Positions 28,636 through 39,123 of a stretch of DNA of 64,000 nucleotides are shown in pieces (the stretch's first letter is position 1; the number at the start of each line of letters is the position of its first letter). The notes beneath the pieces are model-generated. The model was not told where the DNA came from, did no database searches, and worked only from the letters and a program-made list of their open reading frames with translations. The position numbers and the translations under genes are program-made. The stretch comes from Devosia sp. (GTDB taxonomy: Bacteria > Pseudomonadota > Alphaproteobacteria > Rhizobiales > Devosiaceae), in NCBI RefSeq assembly GCF_024707125.1, contig NZ_JANQAH010000005.1, positions 62,001-126,000 on the forward strand. The letters run 5' to 3'.

Positions 28636-29921
28636 CTGTCCACGTCCGCCAGCGTCTCTGCAACAGGTGCAGTCGAATGCGTGATCAGCCGAGCGCTGCG
28701 CTGGCCGGTGAGATAGATCCACAGCCAGCTCATGGCCACGAAGATGCGGTTTTTCACGTCCACCAGGAAGTAGATGTGGGCAATGCCCCACACCCACCAG
28801 GCAAACCAGCCCTTGAGCGTCAGCCAGCCGAAATCAATCACCGCCGCCTGCTTGCCGATGGTCGCCAGATCGCCGTCATGACGATAGACAAAGGGGTGTT
28901 GGGCCTTGTCGCCGGCCACCCGCTTCACCACAGCGCGGGCAGCATGCGCGCCCGCCTGCTTGGCCGCAGGAGCGACGCCTGGCACCGGTTTTCCATCCGG
29001 TCGTGCAATGCTGGCCGTGTCGCCGACCACAAAGATTTCGGGATGCCCGGGCACCGAAAGGTCTGGCTCGACTTTCACCCGCCCCGATCGATCCGCTTCC
29101 ACCCCCAGCCATTTCGCGGCCGGCGAAGCGGCCACCCCTGCCGCCCAGATCACCGTCTTGGTCGCGAGGCGCTTCTCACCAAAGGTCACGCCGTCTTCAT
29201 CGATCGCCTTGACCATCTGGCCGAGTTCAACCTCGACACCGAGATCTTCGAGCGACTTCAGCGCATAAGCCGATAGCTCCGGCTTGAAGTTGAGGAGGAC
29301 GCGATCCGCGCCTTCGATCAGCACCACGCGCAGGTCTTCCGGCGCAATGGTCTGGAACTGCCCGGCAAGGCTTGCCCGTCCAAGCTCACTGATCGCCCCG
29401 GCCATTTCGACGCCCGTCGGCCCGGCCCCGATAATGGCGAAGGTCAACAGCGCCCGGCGCTTGCGCGGATCGAATTCACGCTCCGCCGCTTCAAAAGCCA
29501 GCAGCAGTTTTCGGCGGATCGCGGTGGCATCCTCGAGCGTCTTGAGCCCGGGAGCAAACTCTTCCCATTGGTCATTGCCGAAATAGGCGTGCTGCGCACC
29601 CGTCGCGATGATCAGGCTATCATAGCGCTCCGGCGCGCCATCCTCGATAAGCACCTGCCGGTTCGCCACATCGATCCCGGTCACAGTCGCCATGATCACT
29701 CGCGTATTGCGTTGCCTCCGCAGGATGTGGCGGATCGGCCAGGCGATTTCCGATGGGCTCAGCGACGCGGTCGCGACCTGATAGAGCAGGGGCTGGAACA
29801 GGTGGTGGTTGCGCCGGTCGATCAGCAACACCTCGACATCGGCGCGCGCCAGCGCCTGCGCCGCCGCTATACCGCCAAAGCCGCCGCCAATGATTACGAT
29901 GCGGTGCTTCGGCTCTGCCAT
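28632..29921 (-). CDS. Type II NADH dehydrogenase-like flavoprotein
   Basis: 429 residues from the ATG at 29919-29921 (MAEPKHRIVIIGGGFGG), which has GGAGG five bases upstream; an earlier ATG at 29933 lacks this. FAD-binding GGGFGGIAAAQAL at the N-terminus, NAD-binding IIGAGPTGVEMAGAISEL near 170, and a second FAD contact (EIFVVGDTAS) near 295. The C-terminus is hydrophobic (WFAWWVWGIAHIYFLV) and would anchor it to the membrane. NDH-2 enzymes pass electrons from NADH to quinone without pumping protons. Single gene. Confidence 0.88.
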   Translation of the reverse strand: MAEPKHRIVIIGGGFGGIAAAQALARADVEVLLIDRRNHHLFQPLLYQVATASLSPSEIAWPIRHILRRQRNTRVIMATVTGIDVANRQVLIEDGAPERYDSLIIATGAQHAYFGNDQWEEFAPGLKTLEDATAIRRKLLLAFEAAEREFDPRKRRALLTFAIIGAGPTGVEMAGAISELGRASLAGQFQTIAPEDLRVVLIEGADRVLLNFKPELSAYALKSLEDLGVEVELGQMVKAIDEDGVTFGEKRLATKTVIWAAGVAASPAAKWLGVEADRSGRVKVEPDLSVPGHPEIFVVGDTASIARPDGKPVPGVAPAAKQAGAHAARAVVKRVAGDKAQHPFVYRHDGDLATIGKQAAVIDFGWLTLKGWFAWWVWGIAHIYFLVDVKNRIFVAMSWLWIYLTGQRSARLITHSTAPVAETLADVDS

Positions 29922-29992
29922 GTCGGCCTCCATGTCTGTGATCCAGACATGGGATGCCGATGGCCCGCCGTCAATGCATCTCGGCCCAAGGT

Positions 29993-31366
29993 CTAGGCCT
30001 TGACGCGTTCCCGCCAGCGCCGCGCATAGTCCGCAAATCCGGGATGAACCAGGGGCACGATGGGGCTGTCATGCTGCTCGTGGGCCGGCTTGCCACCAAA
30101 CAGCAGGCTCGCCCCAAGGCTCGTGCCCGTGCCATCGCCCGAAGCATGCACCGGCCGCTCAGCCAGTGTCGCCAGCGCCGCGCCGAACACGGCATTGCGC
30201 GCCAGCGGCCCTTCGATGGTGATGCTCTTGCCCAGCCCGCACAGATCAAGGCATTCACGCGCCACCAGCGCCAGATACAGCGAAGCCGCAGCCGTACGCT
30301 CGCCATCCGTCAGCCCCTCGGGCGCCACGGTCCAGCGCCCCCGCCCATCTGCAAAGGGACCGACGCCGGGCGCAAAGGTCGGCAGCGCCTGCACGTCGCG
30401 CTCGATCACCGCGGCGATATCGACTTCGCTCGGCGCAACGATCTTGCCCACGATGGTGTCGAACTCGCGCCCACCCATGAAGCGCGCAGTCGGCACGGGC
30501 CGGCCAAAAGCATCGACATTGGCAAGGCTATCGCGCGCCTGGTCGAGTTTTGCTGTATCCCCGCCCACGGTCATCGCAATGGCCCATGTGCCGGTCGACA
30601 GAATGGTGAACGGAGCCTCGTGGCGACCCAGATGCGGCACCAGCGAAGCATTGGAATCATGAATGCCGCAGGTCACCGGCGTATCCGCCGGCAGCCCGGT
30701 ATAGTCCGCAAGATTGTTCAGCAACGGCCCGAGGACAGAAGCCGCCGGCTTGATCGGCGGGAAGAAAGCCCGCCAACCCTGCACATCGACCATCGAGGAA
30801 AAGTCGCCCTTGTCCGGCGACCAGAGATCGGTGTGGCAGCCGAGCGAGGTCACTTCGCTGGCGTGAATACCAGTCAGGCGCCACGCCCAATATTGTGGAT
30901 AGGTCAGGATCGCGGTGACCTTGGCGAAGTCTTCGGGAAAAGCCCGCGCCTGCCAGAAAATCTGCGCGCCAAGATTGAGCCCATTGGGCAGGCGCGGCGA
31001 CAGCGTCTCGGCAAACCCCGGCCGGGCGCGGTCATAGGCCTCGTCCGAGGCCTGTGTGCCGTCATATTCATAGTCGAGCACCGGCAGCGCCAGTCGATCG
31101 CCTGCCATCAGCGCGGCGGTGGCGCCGTGGGTGGTGATCGAAATGCCATCGATCCCGTGTTCGCGGTGGAGTTCGCCCAGGCTCGAGAGGATAAAATCCC
31201 ACAGCCCCTCAACGTCGGCATGCGGATAGGGCGCGTCGCGGCGCACGCTATTGGGCCGGCTGAGCGAGCCGAGCAGTGCTTCGCTTGCCGCATCGATCAG
31301 CACGACCTTGGCATTGGTCTTGCCGATATCGATCACGGCGATATGGCGGGGCAGGGACTGAGTCAT
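29993..31366 (-). CDS. FGGY-family carbohydrate kinase
   Basis: 457 residues with the ATP-binding phosphate-1 motif (IAVIDIGKTNAKVVLI) and the second FGGY half (FTILSTGTWAIAM). It phosphorylates a sugar or polyol with ATP. The DIGKTNAK start and the NSVRRDAPYPHADVEGLW segment resemble uncharacterised rhamnulokinase or fuculokinase-like members. No sugar isomerase, aldolase or transporter is adjacent, so the substrate is open. Confidence 0.82.
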   Translation of the reverse strand: MTQSLPRHIAVIDIGKTNAKVVLIDAASEALLGSLSRPNSVRRDAPYPHADVEGLWDFILSSLGELHREHGIDGISITTHGATAALMAGDRLALPVLDYEYDGTQASDEAYDRARPGFAETLSPRLPNGLNLGAQIFWQARAFPEDFAKVTAILTYPQYWAWRLTGIHASEVTSLGCHTDLWSPDKGDFSSMVDVQGWRAFFPPIKPAASVLGPLLNNLADYTGLPADTPVTCGIHDSNASLVPHLGRHEAPFTILSTGTWAIAMTVGGDTAKLDQARDSLANVDAFGRPVPTARFMGGREFDTIVGKIVAPSEVDIAAVIERDVQALPTFAPGVGPFADGRGRWTVAPEGLTDGERTAAASLYLALVARECLDLCGLGKSITIEGPLARNAVFGAALATLAERPVHASGDGTGTSLGASLLFGGKPAHEQHDSPIVPLVHPGFADYARRWRERVKA

Positions 31367-31496
31367 GGCGCGACGCTTTCTCTAGGGTACCGGCCCCATA
31401 GCGGAAAATCCGGCGCCGCGCCATAGCTGACATGTTAGTGCTTCATGCGGAAAAGGGGGTGCCGGTTTCCGCGAAGAACGAAGCGCCAGGGACACA

Positions 31497-31946
31497 CTAT
31501 TTGATGATCAGAACCGGAATTTCGGCATGGGCCAGAACTTCCGCCGCCTGCGAGCCAAGCAGCAGCCGGCCGAGCCCGCGACGACCATGAGAGCCCATGA
31601 CGATGAGGTCGGCGCCCGCAGTTTTCGCATGCCTGATAATGCCTTCAGCCGCCGGCAGATCGGGCACGTGGTGGGTCGCAAGACTGATACCGGCGGCGCT
31701 CGCCAGCCTGGTCGCGTCCTCCAGCACACTCTTGGCGGATTCTTCCTTGGCCTTGTCGAGTTCGGCCAGGATGCTTGATGTGTCTACCATCATCATTTCC
31801 GCGCCCGGCGCGATGATGATGGAAGGATCGGTAACGGTGACGGCGGTCAGCCTGGCGCCGAGCTTACCCGCCAGCGCAATGGCATGGGTAAAGGCCTTGG
31901 TGCTGAGGTCCGACCCGTCGATGGCGCAAACGATGTTCGAGTACAT
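31497..31946 (-). CDS. Universal stress protein (UspA family)
   Basis: 149 residues, single Usp domain: N-terminal VCAIDGSDLSTKAF and C-terminal ATP-binding pattern MGSHGRRGLGRLLLGSQAAEVL (G-2X-G-9X-G-S). The ATP-binding type of Usp is a cytoplasmic stress-survival factor. Single gene, ATG at 31944-31946. Confidence 0.9.
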   Translation of the reverse strand: MYSNIVCAIDGSDLSTKAFTHAIALAGKLGARLTAVTVTDPSIIIAPGAEMMMVDTSSILAELDKAKEESAKSVLEDATRLASAAGISLATHHVPDLPAAEGIIRHAKTAGADLIVMGSHGRRGLGRLLLGSQAAEVLAHAEIPVLIIK

Positions 31947-32111
31947 GGCGATAATCCCCCGTTGGCTGCGATGACAAGACTATAGAACAACGCTGGTATC
32001 AACACATTGATCCAGATCATGCTCGCCCTGGTCCAGATCACGCCCGGCATTGCCCGCAAGGTCGGAAGAGGGTATTGGACGCCACTCCGAATATCAGATG
32101 AAATAGCGCCG

Positions 32112-33134
32112 ATGACCAAAGTGGGGCGCGGCCAGGAAGTCTCGCTAGAGACCGCCCGCCGCTTTTCCGTTGCACCGATGATTGATTGGACCGACAGGCA
32201 TTGCAGAACCCTGCATCGCCTGCTGACCAAGCGCGGGCTGCTGTTCACGGAAATGATCACCACCGGCGCCATCATCCATGGCGATACCGACCGCCATCTG
32301 CGTTTCGATCCCACAGAGCAGCCCGTCGCCCTGCAATTGGGCGGCTCCGACCCGGCCGACCTTGCCGCTGCCACTCGCCAGGGTGACCTCTACGGCTACG
32401 ACGAGATCAATCTCAATGTCGGCTGCCCTTCGGACCGCGTGCAGTCCGGCAAATTCGGCGCCTGCCTCATGGCCGAGCCCGACCTCGTTGCCGATTGCGT
32501 CCGCGCCATGCGTTCGGCCACCGATAAGCCCGTGACGGTCAAATGCCGCATCGGCATCGACGAGCAGGACATCGAAGAAAGCCTCGATCGCTTCGCCGAC
32601 AAGATGGCCGAAGCCGGCGTCGCCGCGCTCTATGTTCACGCCCGCAAGGCATGGCTCCAGGGGCTGAGCCCCAAGGAAAACCGCACCATCCCGCCGCTCA
32701 ACTACCCGCGCGTCTATCGCCTGCGCCAGCGCCTCGCGCCCCTGCCGACGATGATCAACGGCGGCATCGAGACGTTCGAACAGATCAACGAGCACCTCCA
32801 GCACATGGACGGCGTTATGCTCGGCCGCGCCGCCTATCACAATCCGATGATGCTGGCCGAAGTCGATCACCGCCTCTTCGGCGACGCGCCGTCAACGCTT
32901 ACCCTTGCCGAAATCATGGAGGCCATGGCCGAATACGCCGAGGCCCAATTGCAGACGGGCACGCGCCTCAACAACATCGCCCGCCATATGCTCGGCCTCG
33001 CCAATGGCCGCCCCGGCGCCCGCCAGTTCCGCCAGATTCTCAGCGTCGATGCCTGCAAGCCCAAGGCTGGCCCGGAAGTGTTCATGCATGCGCTCTCGGT
33101 GGTTGAGGAACGCGCCGAAGCCGTCGCGAGCTGA
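32112..33134 (+). CDS. dusA: tRNA-dihydrouridine(20/20a) synthase DusA
   Basis: 340 residues from the ATG at 32112 (MTKVGRGQEVS); an earlier in-frame start at 32007 adds an unlikely hydrophobic extension. FMN-binding TIM barrel with FSVAPMIDWTDRHCRTLHR at the N-terminus, VALQLGGSDP, NLNVGCPSDRVQSGKFGACLM (catalytic Cys in GCPS) and AWLQGLSPKENRTIPPL. It reduces uridine 20/20a in tRNA D-loops using NADPH. Convergent with higA, three bases apart. Confidence 0.94.
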   Translation: MTKVGRGQEVSLETARRFSVAPMIDWTDRHCRTLHRLLTKRGLLFTEMITTGAIIHGDTDRHLRFDPTEQPVALQLGGSDPADLAAATRQGDLYGYDEINLNVGCPSDRVQSGKFGACLMAEPDLVADCVRAMRSATDKPVTVKCRIGIDEQDIEESLDRFADKMAEAGVAALYVHARKAWLQGLSPKENRTIPPLNYPRVYRLRQRLAPLPTMINGGIETFEQINEHLQHMDGVMLGRAAYHNPMMLAEVDHRLFGDAPSTLTLAEIMEAMAEYAEAQLQTGTRLNNIARHMLGLANGRPGARQFRQILSVDACKPKAGPEVFMHALSVVEERAEAVAS

Positions 33135-33137
33135 AGC

Positions 33138-33434
33138 TCAGGCCGCGAGCACCTCGATCTGCTCGATCTCGCTCGCCAGCGCCGGCCCATCCTGCGCCAG
33201 GTCATAGGTCATCTGCATCTGCAGCCAGTACTGGGGCGTCGTGTCGAAGAATTTTGCGAGGCGAAGAGCCGTATCCGAAGTGATCGGGTGGGTTTCTTTG
33301 ATCAGGCGCTCAATGCGCGTACGGGGAACACGCAGCTTCCTGGCAAGCGCGCCCGCCGACATGTTGAGCGGCAGAAGATATTCCTCACGAAGGATTTCAC
33401 CCGGATGGATCGCTGGCACGATCTGAATGGGCAT
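33138..33434 (-). CDS. higA: HigA antitoxin, XRE-type
   Basis: 98 residues starting MPIQIVPAIHPGEILREEY, the standard HigA opening, then a helix-turn-helix (MSAGALARKLRVPRTRIERLI) and FFDTTPQYWLQMQMTYDL. It neutralises HigB and represses the operon. It follows the toxin gene, 31 bases downstream on the same strand; toxin-first order is typical for higBA. Confidence 0.92.
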   Translation of the reverse strand: MPIQIVPAIHPGEILREEYLLPLNMSAGALARKLRVPRTRIERLIKETHPITSDTALRLAKFFDTTPQYWLQMQMTYDLAQDGPALASEIEQIEVLAA

Positions 33435-33465
33435 TTGATGAACTCCATATCGGGCCACGGTTGGC

Positions 33466-33747
33466 CTAGTGATAGTCGGTGATCTCGACGCCGTGGGCGC
33501 CGTCATTTTTCCAGACAAAGCAAATACGCCACTGATCGTTGATCCGGATCGAGTGCTGCCCCTTGCGATCGCCCTTGAGCGGTTCAAGCCGATTGCCGGG
33601 CGGTGACAACAAATCCCGCAGTTCGAGAGCGCTGTCGATCATGATGAGCTTGCGCTGGGCCGAGCGAACAAGATCGTTCGGAAAGCCCCGCGGAGCCTTG
33701 CCTTTCGCCACGTCCTCCGCAAATCGTCCTTTGACAGATACGATCAC
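33466..33747 (-). CDS. higB: HigB toxin, RelE/ParE-fold mRNA interferase
   Basis: 93 residues with the conserved block RLEPLKGDRKGQHSIRINDQWR followed by ICFVWKNDGAHGVEITDYH, diagnostic of HigB, which cleaves mRNA on the ribosome. First gene of the pair. Two inverted repeats just upstream (33772-33821) are probable operators for HigA-HigB autoregulation. Confidence 0.92.
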   Translation of the reverse strand: MIVSVKGRFAEDVAKGKAPRGFPNDLVRSAQRKLIMIDSALELRDLLSPPGNRLEPLKGDRKGQHSIRINDQWRICFVWKNDGAHGVEITDYH

Positions 33748-33771
33748 GCCCCAACCTCATATTTGGGAGTA

Positions 33772-33821
33772 TGTATCATGTGAAGATACAAATAGCAAGA
33801 GTTTGTATCATAGTGTGATAC
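33772..33821. promoter_or_regulatory. Two inverted repeats, candidate HigA operators
   Basis: TGTATC-N7-GATACA (33772-33790) and GTATCA-N5-TGATAC (33805-33821) share the half-site GTATC and lie 25-75 bases before the higB start codon, where HigA operators are usually found. The region is AT-rich compared with surrounding DNA. Confidence 0.6.
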
Positions 33822-33833
33822 GAGGCTGATCCG

Positions 33834-34520
33834 CTAATCCTGCAGCTCCAGCGAGTTCTGCGTCACGCTGTAGCGCCCCAGTGTCTCCAGAAACGTCATG
33901 CCCAAAAGGCTTGTTTCGAGCGCGCCATCCTCCGCCACGAAAGCCGGGATATTGCGCCGCGAAATGCCCCCCACCTCGATGGTCTTGAGCCGCGTCCGCG
34001 CTGCCATGCCCGTGCCATTGGCGGTTGAAACCGGGATCGCATAGCGCAGCTCGGATAGATCGATGCCTGCAGCCTCCGCGTCCGCGCGCGTCAACACCAC
34101 GGCGCTGGCACCCGTATCGAAAATCATCGGCGTCGTATGGCCATTGACGGTGGCGGCAATCTCGAAATGCCCGCCAAAACCACGCCGGAACACCGCCGTG
34201 CCGCGTTCACTGTCGACGACGGCAACGCCGGGCCGCAGTTCGCCAGTGACCCGGCCGACCACGCCCATCAATTCATCGCGATAGGCATAGCCAACCCCGA
34301 CCACGGCAAAGATGCCGACCCATAGCACCAGCGCGCCAATCAGCTCAGCCGCCTGCCGGCGTCGCGCAAAGGCACCACCGGCAAAGACGATGAGGATGAC
34401 GACGAGCGGCACCAGTTGCGCCGTCTGCGTCTGGGTGAGGCCGATCATGCTGCCGGCATCGGCCGAGATCATCAGGGCGATTCCGGCCGCTACAAGCAGG
34501 GCAATGCCGATGAAGATCAT
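33834..34520 (-). CDS. TIGR02281-type retropepsin-like aspartic protease, membrane-bound
   Basis: 228 residues from the ATG at 34518-34520 (MIFIGIALLVAAG), which begins with a membrane helix; a much longer open frame upstream has unlikely composition. Three hydrophobic segments fill the first ~95 residues, then the single aspartic-protease half with active-site IFDTGASAVVLT and FLETLGRYSV near the end. Such proteins are dimeric retropepsin-like enzymes common in Rhizobiales; the substrate is unknown. Divergent from cobT. Confidence 0.85.
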   Translation of the reverse strand: MIFIGIALLVAAGIALMISADAGSMIGLTQTQTAQLVPLVVILIVFAGGAFARRRQAAELIGALVLWVGIFAVVGVGYAYRDELMGVVGRVTGELRPGVAVVDSERGTAVFRRGFGGHFEIAATVNGHTTPMIFDTGASAVVLTRADAEAAGIDLSELRYAIPVSTANGTGMAARTRLKTIEVGGISRRNIPAFVAEDGALETSLLGMTFLETLGRYSVTQNSLELQD

Positions 34521-34704
34521 GTCTCTGCTTTCCCTCAACCTCTGATCCCCTTCGATTAAGGGACAGACCGTCACGATTTCAAGACTTTGCGCCGACCATA
34601 TGGCGCGGTCACAGTGCCGCAGCTTCGCCGCGCGGCGCCTCAATTGCAATTGGGGCCATTCTGGGCAACAAGTCCGCACCTCTTGGCCATCTCGGACTCC
34701 CAAA

Positions 34705-35727
34705 ATGCCTGCGCTCAATCCTGCCTTCGCCGATATCGTGGAACTGCTGACCGCCGTACCCGATGGCGATGAGGCCGCCGTCGCCGCCGTTCGCCGCCGC
34801 GATGCCGAATTGACCAAGCCGGCCGGTTCGCTGGGACGCCTCGAAGAGCTCGTAGAATTCCTCGCACGCTGGCAGCACCGCCAGACCCCGCGCCTCGAAA
34901 ATCCCATGGTCACCATTTTCGCCGGCAATCACGGCGTGGCCGATCAGGGCGTTTCGGCCTTCCCGCAGGACGTGACGGCGCAGATGGTCGCCAATTTCAC
35001 CAATGGCGGCGCCGCCATTTCGCAGATCTGCGGCCTGCATGAAATTAACCTGCGCGTCTTCGAACTCGCCCTCGAATTGCCGACCGGCGATATTACCCAG
35101 GAAGCCGCGCTCGACGACCAGATGTGCGCCGCCACCATCGCCTATGGCATGGAAGCGGTGGCCGGAAAGCCCGACATCATCGGGCTCGGCGAAATGGGCA
35201 TCGGCAATACCACCGTCGCGGCCGCCATCTTCGCCGCCCTCTATGGCGGCACCGGCGCTGATTGGGCTGGTCGCGGCACCGGCGTCGACGACGCCGGCTA
35301 TGCCCGCAAGGTCAACGCCATCGACCAGGCTCTCACCCTGCACCAGGACGCCCTCGATCATCCGCTTTCGATCCTTGCCCGCCTCGGCGGCCGCGAAGTC
35401 GCCGCCATGCTCGGCGCGCTGATTGCCGCGCGTCACCAGAAGGTGCCGGTAGTCATCGACGGCTATGTGGCAACCGCCGCTGCCGCCATCGCCCACGCAG
35501 TCAATCCCGAAGCCATCGACCATTGCCTTTTCGCCCATGTCACCAGCGAAGGCGCCCACGCTCGTGTGCTGGAACATATGGGCAAGGCGCCGCTGCTCGA
35601 TCTCGGCATGCGTCTCGGCGAGGGTACGGGCGCGGCGCTTGGCGTAGTCCTGGCCAAGACCGCCCTGCATCTCCACACCAATATGGCGACGTTCGACAGC
35701 GCTTCGGTCAGTCGCCGGCTGGACTGA
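34705..35727 (+). CDS. cobT: Nicotinate-nucleotide--dimethylbenzimidazole phosphoribosyltransferase
   Basis: 340 residues from the ATG at 34705. Signatures: LTKPAGSLGRLEELVEFLARWQ, FAGNHGVADQGVSAFPQ, LGEMGIGNTTVAAAI and the C-terminal LGEGTGAALGV loop holding the catalytic Glu. It makes alpha-ribazole phosphate for the lower ligand of cobalamin. No other cobalamin gene is nearby and I see no cobalamin riboswitch before it. Its 3' end overlaps the convergent gene by 20 bases. Confidence 0.95.
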   Translation: MPALNPAFADIVELLTAVPDGDEAAVAAVRRRDAELTKPAGSLGRLEELVEFLARWQHRQTPRLENPMVTIFAGNHGVADQGVSAFPQDVTAQMVANFTNGGAAISQICGLHEINLRVFELALELPTGDITQEAALDDQMCAATIAYGMEAVAGKPDIIGLGEMGIGNTTVAAAIFAALYGGTGADWAGRGTGVDDAGYARKVNAIDQALTLHQDALDHPLSILARLGGREVAAMLGALIAARHQKVPVVIDGYVATAAAAIAHAVNPEAIDHCLFAHVTSEGAHARVLEHMGKAPLLDLGMRLGEGTGAALGVVLAKTALHLHTNMATFDSASVSRRLD

Positions 35728-36355
35728 CCGGCCGCGCCTTTGGCGCAAAGCCCTCGGGCCCCGGCTCGAGGGCAAGCAGGTCCACACCCATTTCCTGACG
35801 GAAACGCGTCACCGAGGCCAGCGCCAGCTTGCCCAGCGCCGTAATATCCTTGCGCACTACGGCGTCGTTGAGCGCGGCATGCTCGACAAGGAAGCGCAGG
35901 ATATAGCTTTCGGCCATTTCCTGCTTCTGCAGTGCATTCAGCGTGCGGAAATTGGCGTCCGCCGCCATGGACGCCTGCAGCTGCGCCTGGATGGGGCGAT
36001 TGTCCACCTTGAAATTGTAGCGGGCATTGGCCGTTACCCAGTTTAGCACCCAATAGGCGGTAATGGCATCGGCCACATTGCCCGTCTTGAGCCCGTCCGC
36101 GGCCACGAGCTCCTGCCAGATTTCGAGCGCCGGACGCTCGGCAAAGGCCGCCGCAAGGTTGTTTCTGGCCTCGGCGCTGACGCTCCAGCGGACACTGTCG
36201 AGAAACTGGCGCTGAATACGCGCCGAAATCACAGCCGAGGCTGGATAGCTCGTGTCGAAGGGGGCGGCAGGTGCAGTATTGTCCTGAGCCAGGGCGAGAC
36301 CCGGCAACAGGAGCAAGGCAGCGATCAGTCGAAGAATTCGGTTCAAAGCATGCAC
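35708..36355 (-). CDS. Secreted hypothetical protein (DUF6683-like)
   Basis: 215 residues with a cleavable signal peptide (IAALLLLPGLALAQD, cleavage near residue 24). The mature part is helical with QRQFLDSVRWSVSAEARNNLAAAF and DAITAYWVLNWVTANARYN, resembling the DUF6683 family as I recall it. Probably periplasmic; role unknown. It overlaps cobT tail to tail. Confidence 0.6.
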   Translation of the reverse strand: MHALNRILRLIAALLLLPGLALAQDNTAPAAPFDTSYPASAVISARIQRQFLDSVRWSVSAEARNNLAAAFAERPALEIWQELVAADGLKTGNVADAITAYWVLNWVTANARYNFKVDNRPIQAQLQASMAADANFRTLNALQKQEMAESYILRFLVEHAALNDAVVRKDITALGKLALASVTRFRQEMGVDLLALEPGPEGFAPKARPVSPAGD

Positions 36356-36416
36356 CCCAGATCGCCGGCAGGAGAGACGGCGATGAGGGCAAATTTGGGA
36401 CCTGCTCCCAGCCCGA

Positions 36417-37943
<1,527 letters not shown>

Positions 37944-38121
37944 GAACGGTACTCATTACTAACTCACGCAATGGCAACGGCCATCGCAACGCTCGGTGCC
38001 GAAGTTAGGCGAGGCGTGGTTAACACCCCGTGAAACTCGGGCTCCAATCGCGGCGCGAATGATGCGAAACGGGCCAGTGCCTGGTTAATCCTCCCTTACC
38101 AATCATAATACGAGTGCCTCA

Positions 38122-38136
38122 CGCAATTTTATTGCG
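38122..38136. promoter_or_regulatory. Candidate Lrp/AsnC operator
   Basis: CGCAATTTTATTGCG is a perfect 6-bp inverted repeat around TTT, matching the 15-bp AT-centred form of Lrp-family sites. It lies 87 bases before the Lrp gene start, suggesting autoregulation, and could also affect the divergent kinase gene. Confidence 0.45.
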
Positions 38137-38222
38137 CCCCGCATGCCGATATGGCAGTTTCCGCTGCGTACGTGCCCCAAAAATCGTCAATAAGAAAAAA
38201 CTGATTTCAAAGAGAGGGCCTG

Positions 38223-38708
38223 ATGGCACTGGACAAGATCGACCGCAAGATACTGACGCTCCTGCAAAAAGACGCAACCATGCCGGTGGCCGAGATCGGC
38301 CGCAAGGTTGGACTGTCCACCACGCCCTGCTGGCGGCGTATCCAGAAGATGGAAGAAGACGGCGTTATCCAGCGGCGCGTGGCCGTGCTCGACCCCAACA
38401 AGGTCAATGTCGGCGTGACGGTTTTCGTCTCGGTCAAGACAAACGAGCACAACGAAGCCTGGATGCGCAAGTTCTCCGGCGTCATCGATGAATTCCCCGA
38501 AGTCGTGGAATTCTATCGCATGAGCGGCGACGTCGATTATCTGATGCGCGTGGTCGTGCCCGACATCCAGGCCTATGACGCTTTCTACAAGCGGCTGATC
38601 AGCAAGATCAATCTGACCGATGTCAGTTCGGCCTTCGCCATGGGCCAGATCAAATACACCACGGCCCTGCCGCTCGACTTTGCCATCGTCGTCGACGACG
38701 ACAAGTAA
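38223..38708 (+). CDS. Lrp/AsnC-family transcriptional regulator
   Basis: 161 residues with an N-terminal HTH (LDKIDRKILTLLQKDATMPVAEIGRKVGLS...CWRRIQKMEEDGVIQRRVA) and a C-terminal RAM ligand-binding domain (FYRMSGDVDYLMRVVVPDIQAYD). GAGAGGG lies upstream of the ATG. It probably senses an amino acid as an octamer. The VOC gene starts four bases after its stop and is likely co-transcribed. Confidence 0.93.
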   Translation: MALDKIDRKILTLLQKDATMPVAEIGRKVGLSTTPCWRRIQKMEEDGVIQRRVAVLDPNKVNVGVTVFVSVKTNEHNEAWMRKFSGVIDEFPEVVEFYRMSGDVDYLMRVVVPDIQAYDAFYKRLISKINLTDVSSAFAMGQIKYTTALPLDFAIVVDDDK

Positions 38709-38712
38709 AGCC

Positions 38713-39123
38713 ATGCTGCTTGGCTTCGAACATGTCGGCATGACCGTCTCGGACATGGACCGGGCGGTCGCCTTCTATTGCGACCTGCTCGGTTTGAAGC
38801 TGGCATTGCGCAAGCCCGTCGATCGCGGCGAAATGGGCTTCTTTGATACCGGCACTGGCATGCTCGAGGTCTTTGCCCCCGCCACCAAGACTGTCGACCG
38901 GTTCCGCGACGTGCCCAATCACGAAGCGGGCCTGCGTCACATCACCTTCGCCTTTTCCAGTGTCGACGAGAAATTCGCCGAGCTGGAGGCCGCGGGCATC
39001 GAGGTGGTGGAACGGCCGCGCGCCGCCTTCCACAAGGAAATGATCCAGCGCGTCGCCTTCGTAAGGGACTATGACGGCATCCTTGTCGAGCTCATAGAAC
39101 GAGCCCCAGGACGGACGAGCTAA
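38713..39123 (+). CDS. VOC-family (glyoxalase-like) protein
   Basis: 136 residues from the ATG at 38713. Two beta-alpha-beta-beta-beta modules: GFEHVGMTVSDMDRAVAFYCDLLGL first, and LRHITFAFSSVDEKFAELEAAG to YDGILVELIE second. Candidate metal ligands include the His in EHVGMTV, the His in LRHITF and the Glu in ILVELIE. The fold serves glyoxalases, dioxygenases and fosfomycin-type resistance enzymes; the reaction is undetermined. Its stop overlaps the convergent kinase stop. Confidence 0.8.
   Translation: MLLGFEHVGMTVSDMDRAVAFYCDLLGLKLALRKPVDRGEMGFFDTGTGMLEVFAPATKTVDRFRDVPNHEAGLRHITFAFSSVDEKFAELEAAGIEVVERPRAAFHKEMIQRVAFVRDYDGILVELIERAPGRTS

Noticed and set aside
34521-34704. Possible cobalamin riboswitch before cobT
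   Set aside because: I could not find a B12-box-like element or the usual long structured leader in this 184-base gap.
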